This document shows positions 8,625 to 17,224 of a DNA stretch of 64,000 bases, one piece after another. This DNA comes from Pantoea sp. alder81 (GTDB taxonomy: Bacteria > Pseudomonadota > Gammaproteobacteria > Enterobacterales > Enterobacteriaceae), in the NCBI RefSeq assembly GCF_020179835.1, contig NZ_JAIUDA010000001.1, positions 558,001-622,000 of the forward strand. The letters are read 5' to 3'. The notes under the pieces were generated by a model. The model searched no databases. It worked only from the letters and a program-made list of their open reading frames with translations, and had not been told where the DNA came from. The number at the start of each line of letters is the position of its first letter. Positions within the stretch are counted from its first letter, which is position 1. A program made the translations under genes and the position numbers.

Positions 8625-9128
8625 ATGGAATCTGCGTCTGTGTCCACATCTCGTCCTGTTTTGCATCTGCTGTGCGGCAAAATCGCGGCCGGAAAATCAA
8701 CGCTGGCGCATCAGCTGGCCCAACAAACCGGCGCGGTGATTATTAGCGAAGACGCCTGGCTGGCGCATCTGTTCGCCGAAGAGATGCAGGATGTCGCGGA
8801 CTACGTGCGTTGTGCGGGCAAGTTACGCAATGCGATGACGCCACACCTGATCTCGCTGCTGCAATGCGGTGTGTCAGTGGTGCTGGATTTCCCGGCGAAC
8901 ACCGTGGGCCAACGCCAGTGGATGAAGGCGGTGATCCAGAGTGCACAGGCGGAACATCAACTGCACTTTATCGATGTGCCGGATGCTGTGTGCAAAAGTC
9001 GTTTGCATGCGCGCAACGCAGAAGGTGAGCATGACTTCGCGGCCACCGATGCGCAGTTCGAAGTGATTAGCAGCTACTTCGTCGCACCGCATGCGGATGA
9101 AGGGTTTAATGTGGTGATGCACGGTTAA
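8625..9128 (+). CDS. P-loop kinase-like protein (AAA_33 / zeta-toxin-like fold)
   Basis: 167 residues from the ATG at 8625, with GGAG upstream. Residues about 12-26 hold a Walker A motif, LLCGKIAAGKSTLA, followed by an ISEDAW stretch and a DFPANT strand typical of small nucleoside/aminoglycoside-type kinases and zeta-like enzymes. A C-terminal IDVPDAVCKSRLHARN segment resembles the lid Arg region. It probably phosphorylates a small molecule or nucleotide. There is no adjacent antitoxin-like gene, so a toxin role is not supported. Confidence 0.7.
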   Translation: MESASVSTSRPVLHLLCGKIAAGKSTLAHQLAQQTGAVIISEDAWLAHLFAEEMQDVADYVRCAGKLRNAMTPHLISLLQCGVSVVLDFPANTVGQRQWMKAVIQSAQAEHQLHFIDVPDAVCKSRLHARNAEGEHDFAATDAQFEVISSYFVAPHADEGFNVVMHG

Positions 9129-9191
9129 GAATAACGATGACTGGTTGGGTATTTGCGCCAGTCATCATTTAACGCCTCTCAAAATTTCCGA

Positions 9192-9620
9192 CTATTTGTT
9201 GAGTTTATTAATGATTCTTTTGAGGGTGTTGTAGGGGCCTTCAAGCGTGATCTCATTGCCATCGTTACTTATATAAATGCGCTGGGATTTGAATCTTCTG
9301 TATTTCGCTATCTGCAGCTCATAATAACCTTGCTGAGTTTGCTGGTAATTGTATTTCTCCAGAACTGAATCCAGGTCGCTTAAGCGAATGGGGGTCTTAA
9401 ACGTAAGCCACGCAATATTAGTAAACCAAAAACTCGCTGCAAGCCCGCATAGCATACCGGCAAAGCCGCCGGTGATATTACCATGAGTTAATTGGGGTAA
9501 GAGCCATTTGATGACGGCTGAAAAGAATAGGCCGATGAGAATAAAAAAAACGATCCTGAAACTGTCTTTTTGCCATTGCTTTATCAGGCCAAGGCGATGA
9601 AGCGAATAGTGAAATTTCAA
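9192..9620 (-). CDS. Small membrane protein of unknown function
   Basis: 142 residues. Two hydrophobic helices are visible, FRIVFFILIGLFFSAVIKWLL (about 22-42) and a Gly/Ala-rich stretch ITGGFAGMLCGLAASFWFTNIAWL (about 49-72). A basic cytoplasmic C-terminal domain of about 65 residues follows (KYRRFKSQRIYISNDGNEITLEGP), which resembles the tail of small YcxB/PH-like membrane proteins. I do not recognise the family with confidence. It is AT-richer than its neighbours. Confidence 0.6.
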   Translation of the reverse strand: MKFHYSLHRLGLIKQWQKDSFRIVFFILIGLFFSAVIKWLLPQLTHGNITGGFAGMLCGLAASFWFTNIAWLTFKTPIRLSDLDSVLEKYNYQQTQQGYYELQIAKYRRFKSQRIYISNDGNEITLEGPYNTLKRIINKLNK

Positions 9621-9689
9621 TTTTTGACTCCTTTCAAAATATTAGTCCGTTATTGATTGTAGCGTTATCCGCTGCTGGTTGGCGAATCG

Positions 9690-10112
9690 TTATACCGCGT
9701 TTTCCAATATCTGTTTTGCCTGCTTATATTCCCAGGACGTTATTTCAATCTTGTTGCCACTGAGATCGCTGAAGTAAAGCGACATAGAGACATCGTGATC
9801 ACTGACGGTATAGGCGATGTTTTTGGACTTGAGTAAAGGTATGAGTTCGAGAAGCGCTGACGCCTGCACGGCAAAAGCCATAGTGTGACCTGGGTGCTGG
9901 GATTTTTTCAGGAAGAGGGAAAGCGATGCGCCATCATTCCTGATGACCAGCGGCCCTCCTTGTTCAAACCAGAAGTACAGGGAGCTATCGCGGGTGAAGC
10001 CAAGGATTTCCTGATACCAGTGCTCTGCTTTCTCGATATCGTCAACGTAGACGTAGACGTATACGTAGACGTAGACGTGCATATGGATGTGGTCGATTTT
10101 GGTTATGTTCAT
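9690..10112 (-). CDS. VOC-fold (glyoxalase/bleomycin-resistance) protein with Val-Tyr repeat insertion
   Basis: 140 residues from the ATG at 10112 (AAGGA upstream). The fold is vicinal-oxygen-chelate: beta strand HIHMHV...VDDIEKAEHWYQEILGF, then SLYFWFEQGGPLVIRND, a second module AFAVQASALLELIPLLKSKNI and YFSDLSGNKIEITSWE. Such proteins bind a metal and act as isomerases, dioxygenases or drug-binding proteins; the substrate is unknown. The first strand, normally HVYVDD in this family, is lengthened to a run of five Val-Tyr units encoded by a hexanucleotide repeat. The reading frame is intact. Confidence 0.8.
   Translation of the reverse strand: MNITKIDHIHMHVYVYVYVYVYVDDIEKAEHWYQEILGFTRDSSLYFWFEQGGPLVIRNDGASLSLFLKKSQHPGHTMAFAVQASALLELIPLLKSKNIAYTVSDHDVSMSLYFSDLSGNKIEITSWEYKQAKQILENAV
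10045..10080. repeat. Tandem hexanucleotide repeat inside the VOC gene
   Basis: Six consecutive 6-bp units on the plus strand: ACGTAG, ACGTAG, ACGTAT, ACGTAG, ACGTAG, ACGTGC. On the coding strand they read as alternating GTC/GTA and TAC codons (Val-Tyr). Because the unit is 6 bp, gain or loss of copies keeps the frame and changes only the length of a beta strand. Confidence 0.9.
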
Positions 10113-10268
10113 TTGGCTCGATCCTTGTTTGTGCTTTGGAGATATTTGCTTAAGTAGTTTCGAGATAAAACTGCCTGAGCACAGCACGGGATTTACCATA
10201 ATGTTTGGGGGTGTATTTTTGTTGCTAAGCCGGCGACTGACTTGAGGCGGATTGGTGGTGGAGGTCAG

Positions 10269-10294
10269 CTGTGAGCGATCTGCGGACATTTTTG
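10269..10294 (+). repeat. Partial copy of a degenerate intergenic repeat
   Basis: CTGTGAGCGATCTGCGGAC followed by a T-rich run resembles the right half of the element at 18892-18954 (CTGTGAGCGAACAGCAGAC). It sits in the roughly 300-bp space between the VOC gene and the large island gene, where no other feature is visible. Confidence 0.45.
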
Positions 10295-10419
10295 GGACTG
10301 TGAACTGACCCCACAAGAGTGTTTAGATAAACAGTCGCCACTCACGATGGGAGCGGGATAAAGTTTGAGTTAGCATATTTCTAATTTATTCTGAATCAAA
10401 AATGCGGATGTGATTATTC

Positions 10420-13400
10420 ATGGCAAATAAAAAAAATCTGAGCAATCCTTTTTCTACAGGCGGTGGCGGTGTTCATTTTGAGGCACATGTTCAGGCGTCG
10501 TTTGTTGCACTGATGCTCACTGGCGGCAATGCGCCATGCCTTCCTTGCTGGCCTATTGTAGAAATCAAACTTCAGGGGAAAATTGATGGTTTCGATACCG
10601 ACGATCTCATTGTCATTGTCGAGAATCCTACCAGTAAAGAAAAGCAGAAGCTTCTTGGGCAAGTCAAGCATTCTATATCAATTACGCAAGGTAGTGCGAT
10701 ATTTGGGGAAGTGATGCAGGCCGCTTGGAATGATTTCAATAATTCTGAAATGTTCACTAGGAAAAAAGATGTCATTGCGCTGATAACCGGCCCGCTAAGT
10801 TCGACCGATACCCACAATGTGCAATGGCTGCTTAATCAAGCCAGGCATACCAAAAATGTGGATGAATTTCTTAGGAACGTCCGACAAGCCAAGTTCAGCC
10901 CAGCCAGAAGCAGCGAGAAACTGGAGGTCATCCAGTATCATCTGAAGGTTGCAAATAACGGTGATGATCTAACAGATGATGAACTTTATGATTTTTTGAA
11001 CCACTTCCATTTACTTGGCTACGATCTAGGTAATGAGTTCGGTGTAGTTCTGTCTCTGCTGCATTCCCACATCGCGCAATTTCATCAGCAGTATCCTCAA
11101 TGGGTCTGGTCGCGGATAGTCGATATCGTGCAAACATGGAATCAGGATGCAGGAACAATCACCTCCATTAAGATCCCAGACGATCTTTCAGAAGTATTCA
11201 AACAAAGGGTTGTTGCTGAGATTCCTGAGGAATTAAGGGCGGTACCGCAGACAGTACAAATCGACTGGGCCCACCATCCTGATGCTTCCTGTTTAGCCAT
11301 TGCATTATTGGTCGGGAGGTGGAATGAAAAAAATGGATATGACTTAGACGTGCTAACCCAACTGCTTGGAATTAGCTATGACGAATGGTTAAGGAAGGCA
11401 CGAGAAATATTACACTCACCAGACAGCCCTTTGTCTGTCCGAAATGGCGTCTGGAAAGTCGCTAATCGAATGGAACTGTGGAGTATTCTGGGATCCCGTA
11501 TACTTGATCAGAATCTCGATTTGTTCAGGTCGCTCACCATTTCAGTACTCAAAGAGCCAGATCCTGTTTTTGAATTACCTGCTGAAGAGCGTTACGCTGC
11601 GAGCATTTATGGTAAGGAACTCCATTATTCACCGATGCTGCGACAGGGTATAGCTGAAGGTATGGCAATCTTGGGAAGCCGACCAGAATCCTGTATCAAC
11701 TGTTCTCAGGGGAAGGCCGAAGCTTGCAGTAACGTGGCGATTCGCGAAATATTAACAGATGCGGACTGGGTTCTATGGGGTAGCCTCAACGGCATATTAC
11801 CCACTCTAGCTGAAGCCGCACCCGCAAAATTTCTTGATACAGTTGAGAAGGCAATGCGCCAGACACCCTGTGCATTTGATGAGCTATTTGCCCAGGAAGG
11901 GAATGGAATAACGGGGGGGAATTATCTGACTGGATTGCTATGGGCTCTAGAAGGGTTAGCCTGGGATGAACAACATTTGGTGAGGGTCTGTGCTGTGCTT
12001 GCAGAACTCGCCAGCCACGATCCGGGAGGTAAATGGTCTAATCGGCCATCCAATTCGCTTTCCACTATATTATTGCCGTGGTTGCCACAAACTCTCGCAA
12101 CAATTGAAAAACGGCAGGCTGCAGTTAAAGTCATTTTTAAAGAATGGCCTGATATTGCCTGGAATTTACTTGTTCAGCTTTTACCGGGTCAACATCAAAG
12201 CTCCTTTGGGACACACAAACCTTCTTGGCGACGAACCATCCCCGATGACTGGCAAAACGAAGTAACGAATCAGGAGTACTGGCAGCAGACATCGTTTTAC
12301 GCGGAGCTTGCCGTTGCGATCGTCCGAGAAGATACCGGTCGCCTGACCTTATTGATTGACCATTTTGATCATCTGCCAGCCCCTGCTTTTGATCAACTGC
12401 TTGAGATTCTCTCCTCTAAACCAATTCTCAGGCTGCATGAAGAAAAACGTGTTTTGTTATGGGATCATCTCAATCAGTTATCAAATAAACACAGGCGATT
12501 CTCTGATGCCAATTGGGCGCTGCCTGATGATCTTATAACCCACATTGAAAATATTGCAGAGCAGCTGGCTCCCGACAATCCGTTCCACTTATACCAGCAC
12601 CTTTTTTCAAACCGGGACATTGACCTGTACGATGAAAATGGTGACTGGGAAGAGCAACAAAAGAAAATCGAAGCGGAGCGCGAATCCGCAATTTCGAAAA
12701 TTTTTCAGCTTTATGGGGCAGAGGGTGTCATGCGATTTGCTGACAGCGTTTCTGCACCGAACAAGGTCGGCAGCGTACTTGGAACTTTAAGCAATGATGT
12801 GTTTGAAACTATCCTGTTACCTCATTTCCTAGACACAACAGAAAATAAGCACAAGGCATTGGTTAGCGCCTTTATTTGGAAGCGTTTTTGGTTCAAGGGT
12901 TGGGAGTGGTGCGACAATCTCGACAAATCTGAATGGACCCCTAAGCAGTTAGGCCAGTTCCTTGCCTATTTACCTTTCTCTGGGGAGACATGGGGACGAG
13001 CTTCTCAATACCTTCAAGCTTTCGAAGGCGAATACTGGACCCGCACCGATGCCAATGTCTATCAGACTGAAGGTGAGCTGGCTGGCGCCATTGATAAACT
13101 GATTGAACATAGCAGACCCCATGCGGCAATCCACGGTCTATACAGAATGCATCAGAACAAGCAACCCATAGATGATAATCAGTGTGTTCGTGCGTTGCTG
13201 GCGGCTCTTTCAACTGATGAATCAAGTTCCAATATGGACGCATACCACATAACGACTTTAATCAAATTTCTTCAAACTAAATCTGATGTAAATCAGGAAG
13301 ATCTATTTAGCGTTGAATGGGCATATATTCCTCTGCTTGATGGTCACAGAGGTACTGTGCCCCAGTTACTGGAAAACAGAATGGCTACTGACCCCGAGTT

Positions 13401-13962
13401 TTTCTGCGAAGTAATTCGACTCATTTTCCGTTCCGACAAAGAGGAACCTTCAGCCATCGAATCCACTGAGCAATCGAAAGCCATTGCTAGAAATGCATGG
13501 CGACTCCTAGAAAAATGGGAGATCCCTCCGGGAAGCCAAAAAAATGGTACGTTTAGCGAAGATAGCTTTAGTGAATGGCTTGAGAAGGTTAAGAAAATTG
13601 CAACAGAATCAGGTCACTTAGAAGTTGCACTAAGCAAAATTGGCGAAGTTTTAATTGCTGCTCCCTCCGATCCCGATGGCTTGTGGATAAACCGAGCCAT
13701 CGCTTCTGCCTTAAATGATCGAGATGCTGAAAACATGCGTGAAGGCTACAGACTAGGAACCTACAATTCTCGCGGTGCACACTGGGTCGATCCAACTGGG
13801 AAACCTGAGAAAGAACTGGCGGACCAGTTCCGGACTAAAGCAGAGGAGGTAGAAAACGCAGGCTATCAGCGATTCGCCGTTACCTTAAGAGTTTTAGCGG
13901 ATGGCTATGACAAGGAAGCTGAGCGAGTAATAAGTGAGCAAAAAAACCGTGAAGATGATTAA
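10420..13962 (+). CDS. Putative defence protein: Cap4/DUF4297-like nuclease N-terminus plus long helical-repeat region
   Basis: 1180 residues. The first ~110 residues look like a PD-(D/E)xK-type nuclease of the DUF4297/Cap4 kind: Glu in STGGGGVHFEAHVQASF, an acidic turn in GFDTDDLIVIVEN and the QxK signature LLGQVKHS. The remaining ~1050 residues are mostly alpha-helical, rich in Trp and Leu, and read as HEAT/TPR-like repeats (LLWALEGLAWDEQHLVRV, LLPWLPQT, AWNLLVQLLPG). No Walker A motif is visible, unlike Avs/STAND proteins with similar ends. I infer an anti-phage effector-sensor in one chain. The start is supported only by a weak GGAT. It is followed by an AAA ATPase gene about 400 bp downstream, which may or may not be its partner. 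Confidence 0.6.
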   Translation: MANKKNLSNPFSTGGGGVHFEAHVQASFVALMLTGGNAPCLPCWPIVEIKLQGKIDGFDTDDLIVIVENPTSKEKQKLLGQVKHSISITQGSAIFGEVMQAAWNDFNNSEMFTRKKDVIALITGPLSSTDTHNVQWLLNQARHTKNVDEFLRNVRQAKFSPARSSEKLEVIQYHLKVANNGDDLTDDELYDFLNHFHLLGYDLGNEFGVVLSLLHSHIAQFHQQYPQWVWSRIVDIVQTWNQDAGTITSIKIPDDLSEVFKQRVVAEIPEELRAVPQTVQIDWAHHPDASCLAIALLVGRWNEKNGYDLDVLTQLLGISYDEWLRKAREILHSPDSPLSVRNGVWKVANRMELWSILGSRILDQNLDLFRSLTISVLKEPDPVFELPAEERYAASIYGKELHYSPMLRQGIAEGMAILGSRPESCINCSQGKAEACSNVAIREILTDADWVLWGSLNGILPTLAEAAPAKFLDTVEKAMRQTPCAFDELFAQEGNGITGGNYLTGLLWALEGLAWDEQHLVRVCAVLAELASHDPGGKWSNRPSNSLSTILLPWLPQTLATIEKRQAAVKVIFKEWPDIAWNLLVQLLPGQHQSSFGTHKPSWRRTIPDDWQNEVTNQEYWQQTSFYAELAVAIVREDTGRLTLLIDHFDHLPAPAFDQLLEILSSKPILRLHEEKRVLLWDHLNQLSNKHRRFSDANWALPDDLITHIENIAEQLAPDNPFHLYQHLFSNRDIDLYDENGDWEEQQKKIEAERESAISKIFQLYGAEGVMRFADSVSAPNKVGSVLGTLSNDVFETILLPHFLDTTENKHKALVSAFIWKRFWFKGWEWCDNLDKSEWTPKQLGQFLAYLPFSGETWGRASQYLQAFEGEYWTRTDANVYQTEGELAGAIDKLIEHSRPHAAIHGLYRMHQNKQPIDDNQCVRALLAALSTDESSSNMDAYHITTLIKFLQTKSDVNQEDLFSVEWAYIPLLDGHRGTVPQLLENRMATDPEFFCEVIRLIFRSDKEEPSAIESTEQSKAIARNAWRLLEKWEIPPGSQKNGTFSEDSFSEWLEKVKKIATESGHLEVALSKIGEVLIAAPSDPDGLWINRAIASALNDRDAENMREGYRLGTYNSRGAHWVDPTGKPEKELADQFRTKAEEVENAGYQRFAVTLRVLADGYDKEAERVISEQKNREDD

Positions 13963-14376
13963 TCTGCACACCTGAGAGCTTCAAGACTGGCTGGGAGTTC
14001 ATGTTTCTTTCACAGATTACAGTTTTTTTTATTTGTTAACTCACCTGAACTGCATTGATGAGCAAATACTGATTAAAACAACATCTGCTGTTGGCACTGA
14101 GCAGCTATGCTTGTCCGGAATGAACCGCGGCGAGCGAGGAACGGACACTCCCAATGTTTAGCCCTTATCGAGATCGTGTTTGTTGCGCAAATAGAACCCA
14201 TTTATGATAATCTTGATGCTGCATTGCAGGGCTGTTTGTTATTTATCTACTCCAGGTGATAATGTTGCAGTTGAATGATTACCTCTTTGACATTAAGCAG
14301 TCTTGTGGTGCAGTTTTTAGATGGTATTTTTCTCTTCTTCATAATCTTTTGAAATTACAAAATAGAATGGGCTGCT
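13963..14376. other. Intergenic stretch between the two large island genes
   Basis: About 410 bp. It holds a repeat copy at 14083-14148 and then an AT-rich stretch that should contain the promoter of the ATPase gene. Short open frames here lack ribosome sites and look like chance. Confidence 0.5.
14083..14148 (+). repeat. Degenerate copy of the TCTGCT...TTGGCAC...GAGCGA intergenic repeat
   Basis: ATCTGCTGTTGGCACTGAGC, followed about 35 bp later by GAGCGAGGAACGGACAC, aligns by eye with the element at 18892-18954. Both ends recall relics widespread in enterobacterial intergenic DNA. It lies between two presumed foreign genes. Confidence 0.45.
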
Positions 14377-16353
14377 ATGCGAAATATAAATTCAATTATG
14401 ATGAGGCTGGCCAAGAGGGCAGAGAAACTTCAACCAGATCATCTAATAAGATCCTTCGTTGATATTGGACCAACATACACCTTATTGTCCAGTAACGATA
14501 ATCAGATAATGTTTGGTAGAAGAGGTACGGGGAAAACGCATTTTTTAACTGTTCTTTGTAATAATATTCAACAAAATGGAATCATTTGCGTTCCTATAGA
14601 TATGAGGTTGATAGGTTCTACCGGAGGAATTTTTTCTGATCCAAATATATCATTAAGTGAAAGGGCCACCAGATTACTTTCTGACACGTTATGTGCTATC
14701 CATGAAACTATCCTAGAATATATTTTTGAAAAAAATCTTGTAAATACGACTGAGATAACAGAATTACTTAATGATTTTATTGATAAGGCTACCTCATTAA
14801 GTATCGAAGGTGTCTCAGAGGAAGAGAGGGGTTCGGCAAACCACAGTTCCATGAATTCTTCGTTAGGCATTGGGGTAACTGATAAAAGAATATCTGCTAA
14901 CTTCACATGTTCAGATAAAATTTCTTCAGATAATACTGAGAGGTCAAAAGTATCAGGAAAGAAAACATTAAGAATTCACTTTGGAGAAATAACTAAGCTA
15001 CTTAGTAATATAGTTTCAAGATTACCAGGGAAGGAGTTGTGGGTATTAATTGATGAATGGTCTGAGGTTCCAATGGACCTCCAACCTTATCTTGCAGAGC
15101 TTCTACGTAGAATTCTATATCCTATCTCTGGTATCACAGTAAAAATAGCCGCAATAGCTCATCGATGTAATTTTTTGCTAAATGATCAAGATACTGGCGT
15201 TCGAGTGGGGATTGAGCTAGGTTCTGACGCATCTTCCGTTATTAATTTAGATGAATATATGGTTTTTGATAATGATCGCGATGCTGCTAAGACTTTTTTC
15301 AAAAACCTTCTTCATAAGCATGCCCAGGCGATTGATAAAAATTCAATATGTGATGCTGAAGCAGGTTTATTTATCAATGATGTTTTTACTCAACCATCAG
15401 CATTTGATGAGTATGTCCGCGCTGTGGAAGGAGTTCCACGTGATGCTATAAATATAATTTCACTTGCTGCACAGTCGGCATTAGAAAATAAAATTTCAAT
15501 TGTACATGTCCGGAAATCTGCGCAAAAATGGTTTCAGGTGAATAAACATACTGCTCTAAATAGCAAACCTGAAGCTGTCGTATTACTTGATAAAATAATA
15601 AATGAAGTCATTGGGCATCGCAAAACAAGAGGTTTCTTAATAAGTAATGAAAACCATAACCCACTGATTGATTATCTTTATGATATGCGTGTTATTCACG
15701 TATTAAAACAAGGTGTCTCGGCTCGAAATGCAATAGGGAAAAAATATACACTCTACACTCTTGATTATGGTTGTTATGTAGAGCTTATGTCATCAAGTTC
15801 CGCCCCTTTAGGTTTAATAATTGAATCAGATGAAAATGATGAGTTGAAATACATAGAAATTCCGAAGTCGGATTACAGGTCAGTAAAAAATTCAATTTTA
15901 ACTTTCGAGAATGCTCATCAACTAAAGTTGAATTTAGTGACATCAAGTGAGGACCTGCAACTTCCTATTAATAATGGGAAACATAAAAATGTAGAAAAAC
16001 CTATTGATAGTATAATAATAAATTCGATCCCTAAAGACATTGGCTTATTAAAAATAGATGGAACTATTTACATTCCTATAATAATGGTCGCATTAGCATT
16101 AAGAAAGGCAAGAGGTTTCGAAAGAAGTCATGCTGTAGAGTTGACGAAAATAATAAATGATCATATTGTTATTGATGTTAATAGACCGAAGATAGCAACT
16201 ACTAATATGTCAAGAGAACTTAGAAAGGACAATATTTTGGATCTTCCATGGCTAGAGTTTCACGAAGATGGTAGAAATCCGCAATTTGCTTTGCATTCTA
16301 GCTGGAAAGATTATTGGTACCAATACTTCGGAGAAAAGGCTCCAGCGTTTTGA
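14377..16353 (+). CDS. ORC/CDC6-like AAA ATPase of the defence island
   Basis: 658 residues. Walker A is FGRRGTGKTHFL (about residues 47-58) and Walker B is WVLIDEWSE (about 223-231). A sensor-like IAAIAHRCNFL follows, then an AAA lid-like region containing VEGVPRDAINIISLAAQSAL. The C-terminal third has no recognised domain and may bind nucleic acid or a partner. ATPases of this ORC-CDC6-like sort recur in defence islands, but no mechanism can be named. The gene is strikingly AT-rich, far below the chemotaxis genes, and uses ATA/AGA codons freely, which points to transfer. The start may be 14377 or the ATG pair at 14398/14401; none has a strong ribosome site. Confidence 0.65.
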   Translation: MRNINSIMMRLAKRAEKLQPDHLIRSFVDIGPTYTLLSSNDNQIMFGRRGTGKTHFLTVLCNNIQQNGIICVPIDMRLIGSTGGIFSDPNISLSERATRLLSDTLCAIHETILEYIFEKNLVNTTEITELLNDFIDKATSLSIEGVSEEERGSANHSSMNSSLGIGVTDKRISANFTCSDKISSDNTERSKVSGKKTLRIHFGEITKLLSNIVSRLPGKELWVLIDEWSEVPMDLQPYLAELLRRILYPISGITVKIAAIAHRCNFLLNDQDTGVRVGIELGSDASSVINLDEYMVFDNDRDAAKTFFKNLLHKHAQAIDKNSICDAEAGLFINDVFTQPSAFDEYVRAVEGVPRDAINIISLAAQSALENKISIVHVRKSAQKWFQVNKHTALNSKPEAVVLLDKIINEVIGHRKTRGFLISNENHNPLIDYLYDMRVIHVLKQGVSARNAIGKKYTLYTLDYGCYVELMSSSSAPLGLIIESDENDELKYIEIPKSDYRSVKNSILTFENAHQLKLNLVTSSEDLQLPINNGKHKNVEKPIDSIIINSIPKDIGLLKIDGTIYIPIIMVALALRKARGFERSHAVELTKIINDHIVIDVNRPKIATTNMSRELRKDNILDLPWLEFHEDGRNPQFALHSSWKDYWYQYFGEKAPAF

Positions 16354-16489
16354 TAACTAAAGTGGCATTTTCAAAAAAAGTTAATGCCAACATATAATCG
16401 TTAGTAGAGTAGAAATCTACCAATCGCCTTTAAAATATAGTTATTTATGCATCATTTTTTTAAAGATACATAAGGGTTTCAGCCTACAA

Positions 16490-16740
16490 TCAAGTGTAAG
16501 CGCTAATCGATGCCGCTTTCGAACGGGAGGACGGTAGCCACCTGTCTGGTGGATTGTGGGCATGATAGAAGAATGAAATCTGTCGAACATATCTGGCGAT
16601 ATCATGCAGGGAATAACCTTGCTTATATCTGTCCCAGATAATCGCCTTCTGTTCTGACGTATAGTTAATCCGAGTTCTTCGTTTCATGGCAACGTCTCCC
16701 CTTGATTAAGGATAGCGTTGCTCGAGCCATTGAATTCTCG
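16490..16740 (-). pseudogene. IS30-family transposase relic (5' end, frameshifted and truncated)
   Basis: From the ATG at 16687 the minus strand reads MKRRTRINYTSEQKAIIWDR, then YKQGYSLHDIAR, the N-terminus of an IS30-type transposase. After DIAR the frame breaks. The +1 frame continues with FDRFHSSIMPTIHQTGGYRP and PVRKRHRLALT, again transposase-like, and then the element stops near 16490. Upstream of the ATG, to about 16740, is a stretch resembling an IS30-type inverted repeat (ATTCAATGGCTCGAGCAACG). About 60 codons of a roughly 300-380 codon gene remain, so it cannot encode an active enzyme. Confidence 0.8.
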
Positions 16741-16769
16741 GCGAATAGCGGACAAAACAGCGCCCAATA

Positions 16770-16827
16770 GCGCAACTATTGGACGTCTCAAGTGATCGAA
16801 GCGGACGACCTGAGTCAGTTGTTAAAT
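16770..16827 (-). repeat. attC-like recombination site iv
   Basis: On the minus strand, ATTTAAC (fits RYYYAAC) starts a 58-bp segment with a central GCTTCG and ends at GTTGCGC (GTTRRRY with one mismatch). The stop codon of the upstream broken gene lies inside the first box, as is common for integron cassettes. Arms CTCAGG and CTTGAG could pair imperfectly. It is the least certain of the complete sites and abuts the IS30 relic. Confidence 0.5.
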
Positions 16828-17159
16828 GCCTATCGTGTTAACAGAAAGCATCAGCATCTGATTGTTATTACTTATTTTCTTCAGCTTTTCGATTACTCCT
16901 CTATATCCCATAGCAACTTTTTCACTTTCAGGTAAGTCTAGTATTTCCCTGACGATCACTTCAGCGTATTGCCTAATTGAAGCAACTTTTCCTCTATTAG
17001 GCCTATCGATGTAAAAGGTATCCAATATTAAGTCATTAACCAGTTCATTATATTATATACTTCATTTCTAAATTTCATTCTAGATTCCCATTTATAGCTA
17101 TGCCCATGTTCATGAGTGGCTAACTCCCTGTTTAATTTCTTATCATGTATGGCCAGAAT
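16822..17159 (-). pseudogene. Cassette gene C, frameshifted, function unknown
   Basis: Two adjacent minus-strand frames read as one protein. LAIHDKKLNRELATHEHGHS then YKWESRMKFRNEVYN is open from the attC iii boundary. After an AT-repeat tract near 17047-17060 the next frame continues ELVNDLILDTFYIDRPNRGK, VASIRQYAEVIVREILDLP and so on to a TAA at 16822. The joined product would be about 110 residues. The break lies in a TATAATATAAT run, a likely slippage point. RQYAEVIVREIL hints at a small helical HEPN/DUF4145-like protein, but I do not recognise it. No ATG start is evident. Confidence 0.55.
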
Positions 17160-17218
17160 GCGTAACGAAGCGAAACCGAGAAAAATATTAACAGTCCCGC
17201 TTGAACGGTTTGTTATAC
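17160..17218 (-). repeat. attC-like recombination site iii
   Basis: Minus strand: GTATAAC, then AAACCGTTCAAGCGGGACTG, then an AT-rich centre, then CGCTTC and GTTACGC, 59 bp in all. CAAGCG and CGCTT can pair as the inner L arms. The opening resembles Vibrio-type repeats (TAACAAACGCCTCAAG). The outer box GTATAAC is exactly complementary to GTTATAC at the 5' boundary of the same cassette, and the match extends to 12 bp, as expected for a circularised cassette. Confidence 0.75.
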
Positions 17219-17224
17219 ATATTT

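Noticed and set aside
8625..9128. Zeta-toxin reading of the P-loop kinase-like gene
   Set aside because: No small antitoxin gene is adjacent, and the fold is shared by many metabolic kinases.
10290..10320. TGAACTGACCCCA resembling the end of an IS3/IS481-type element
   Set aside because: No matching second end or transposase trace was found nearby, so the short resemblance is not enough.
16364..16390. GGCATT/AATGCC inverted repeat after the ATPase gene as a terminator
   Set aside because: Short stem, long A-rich loop and no T-run; not a convincing terminator.
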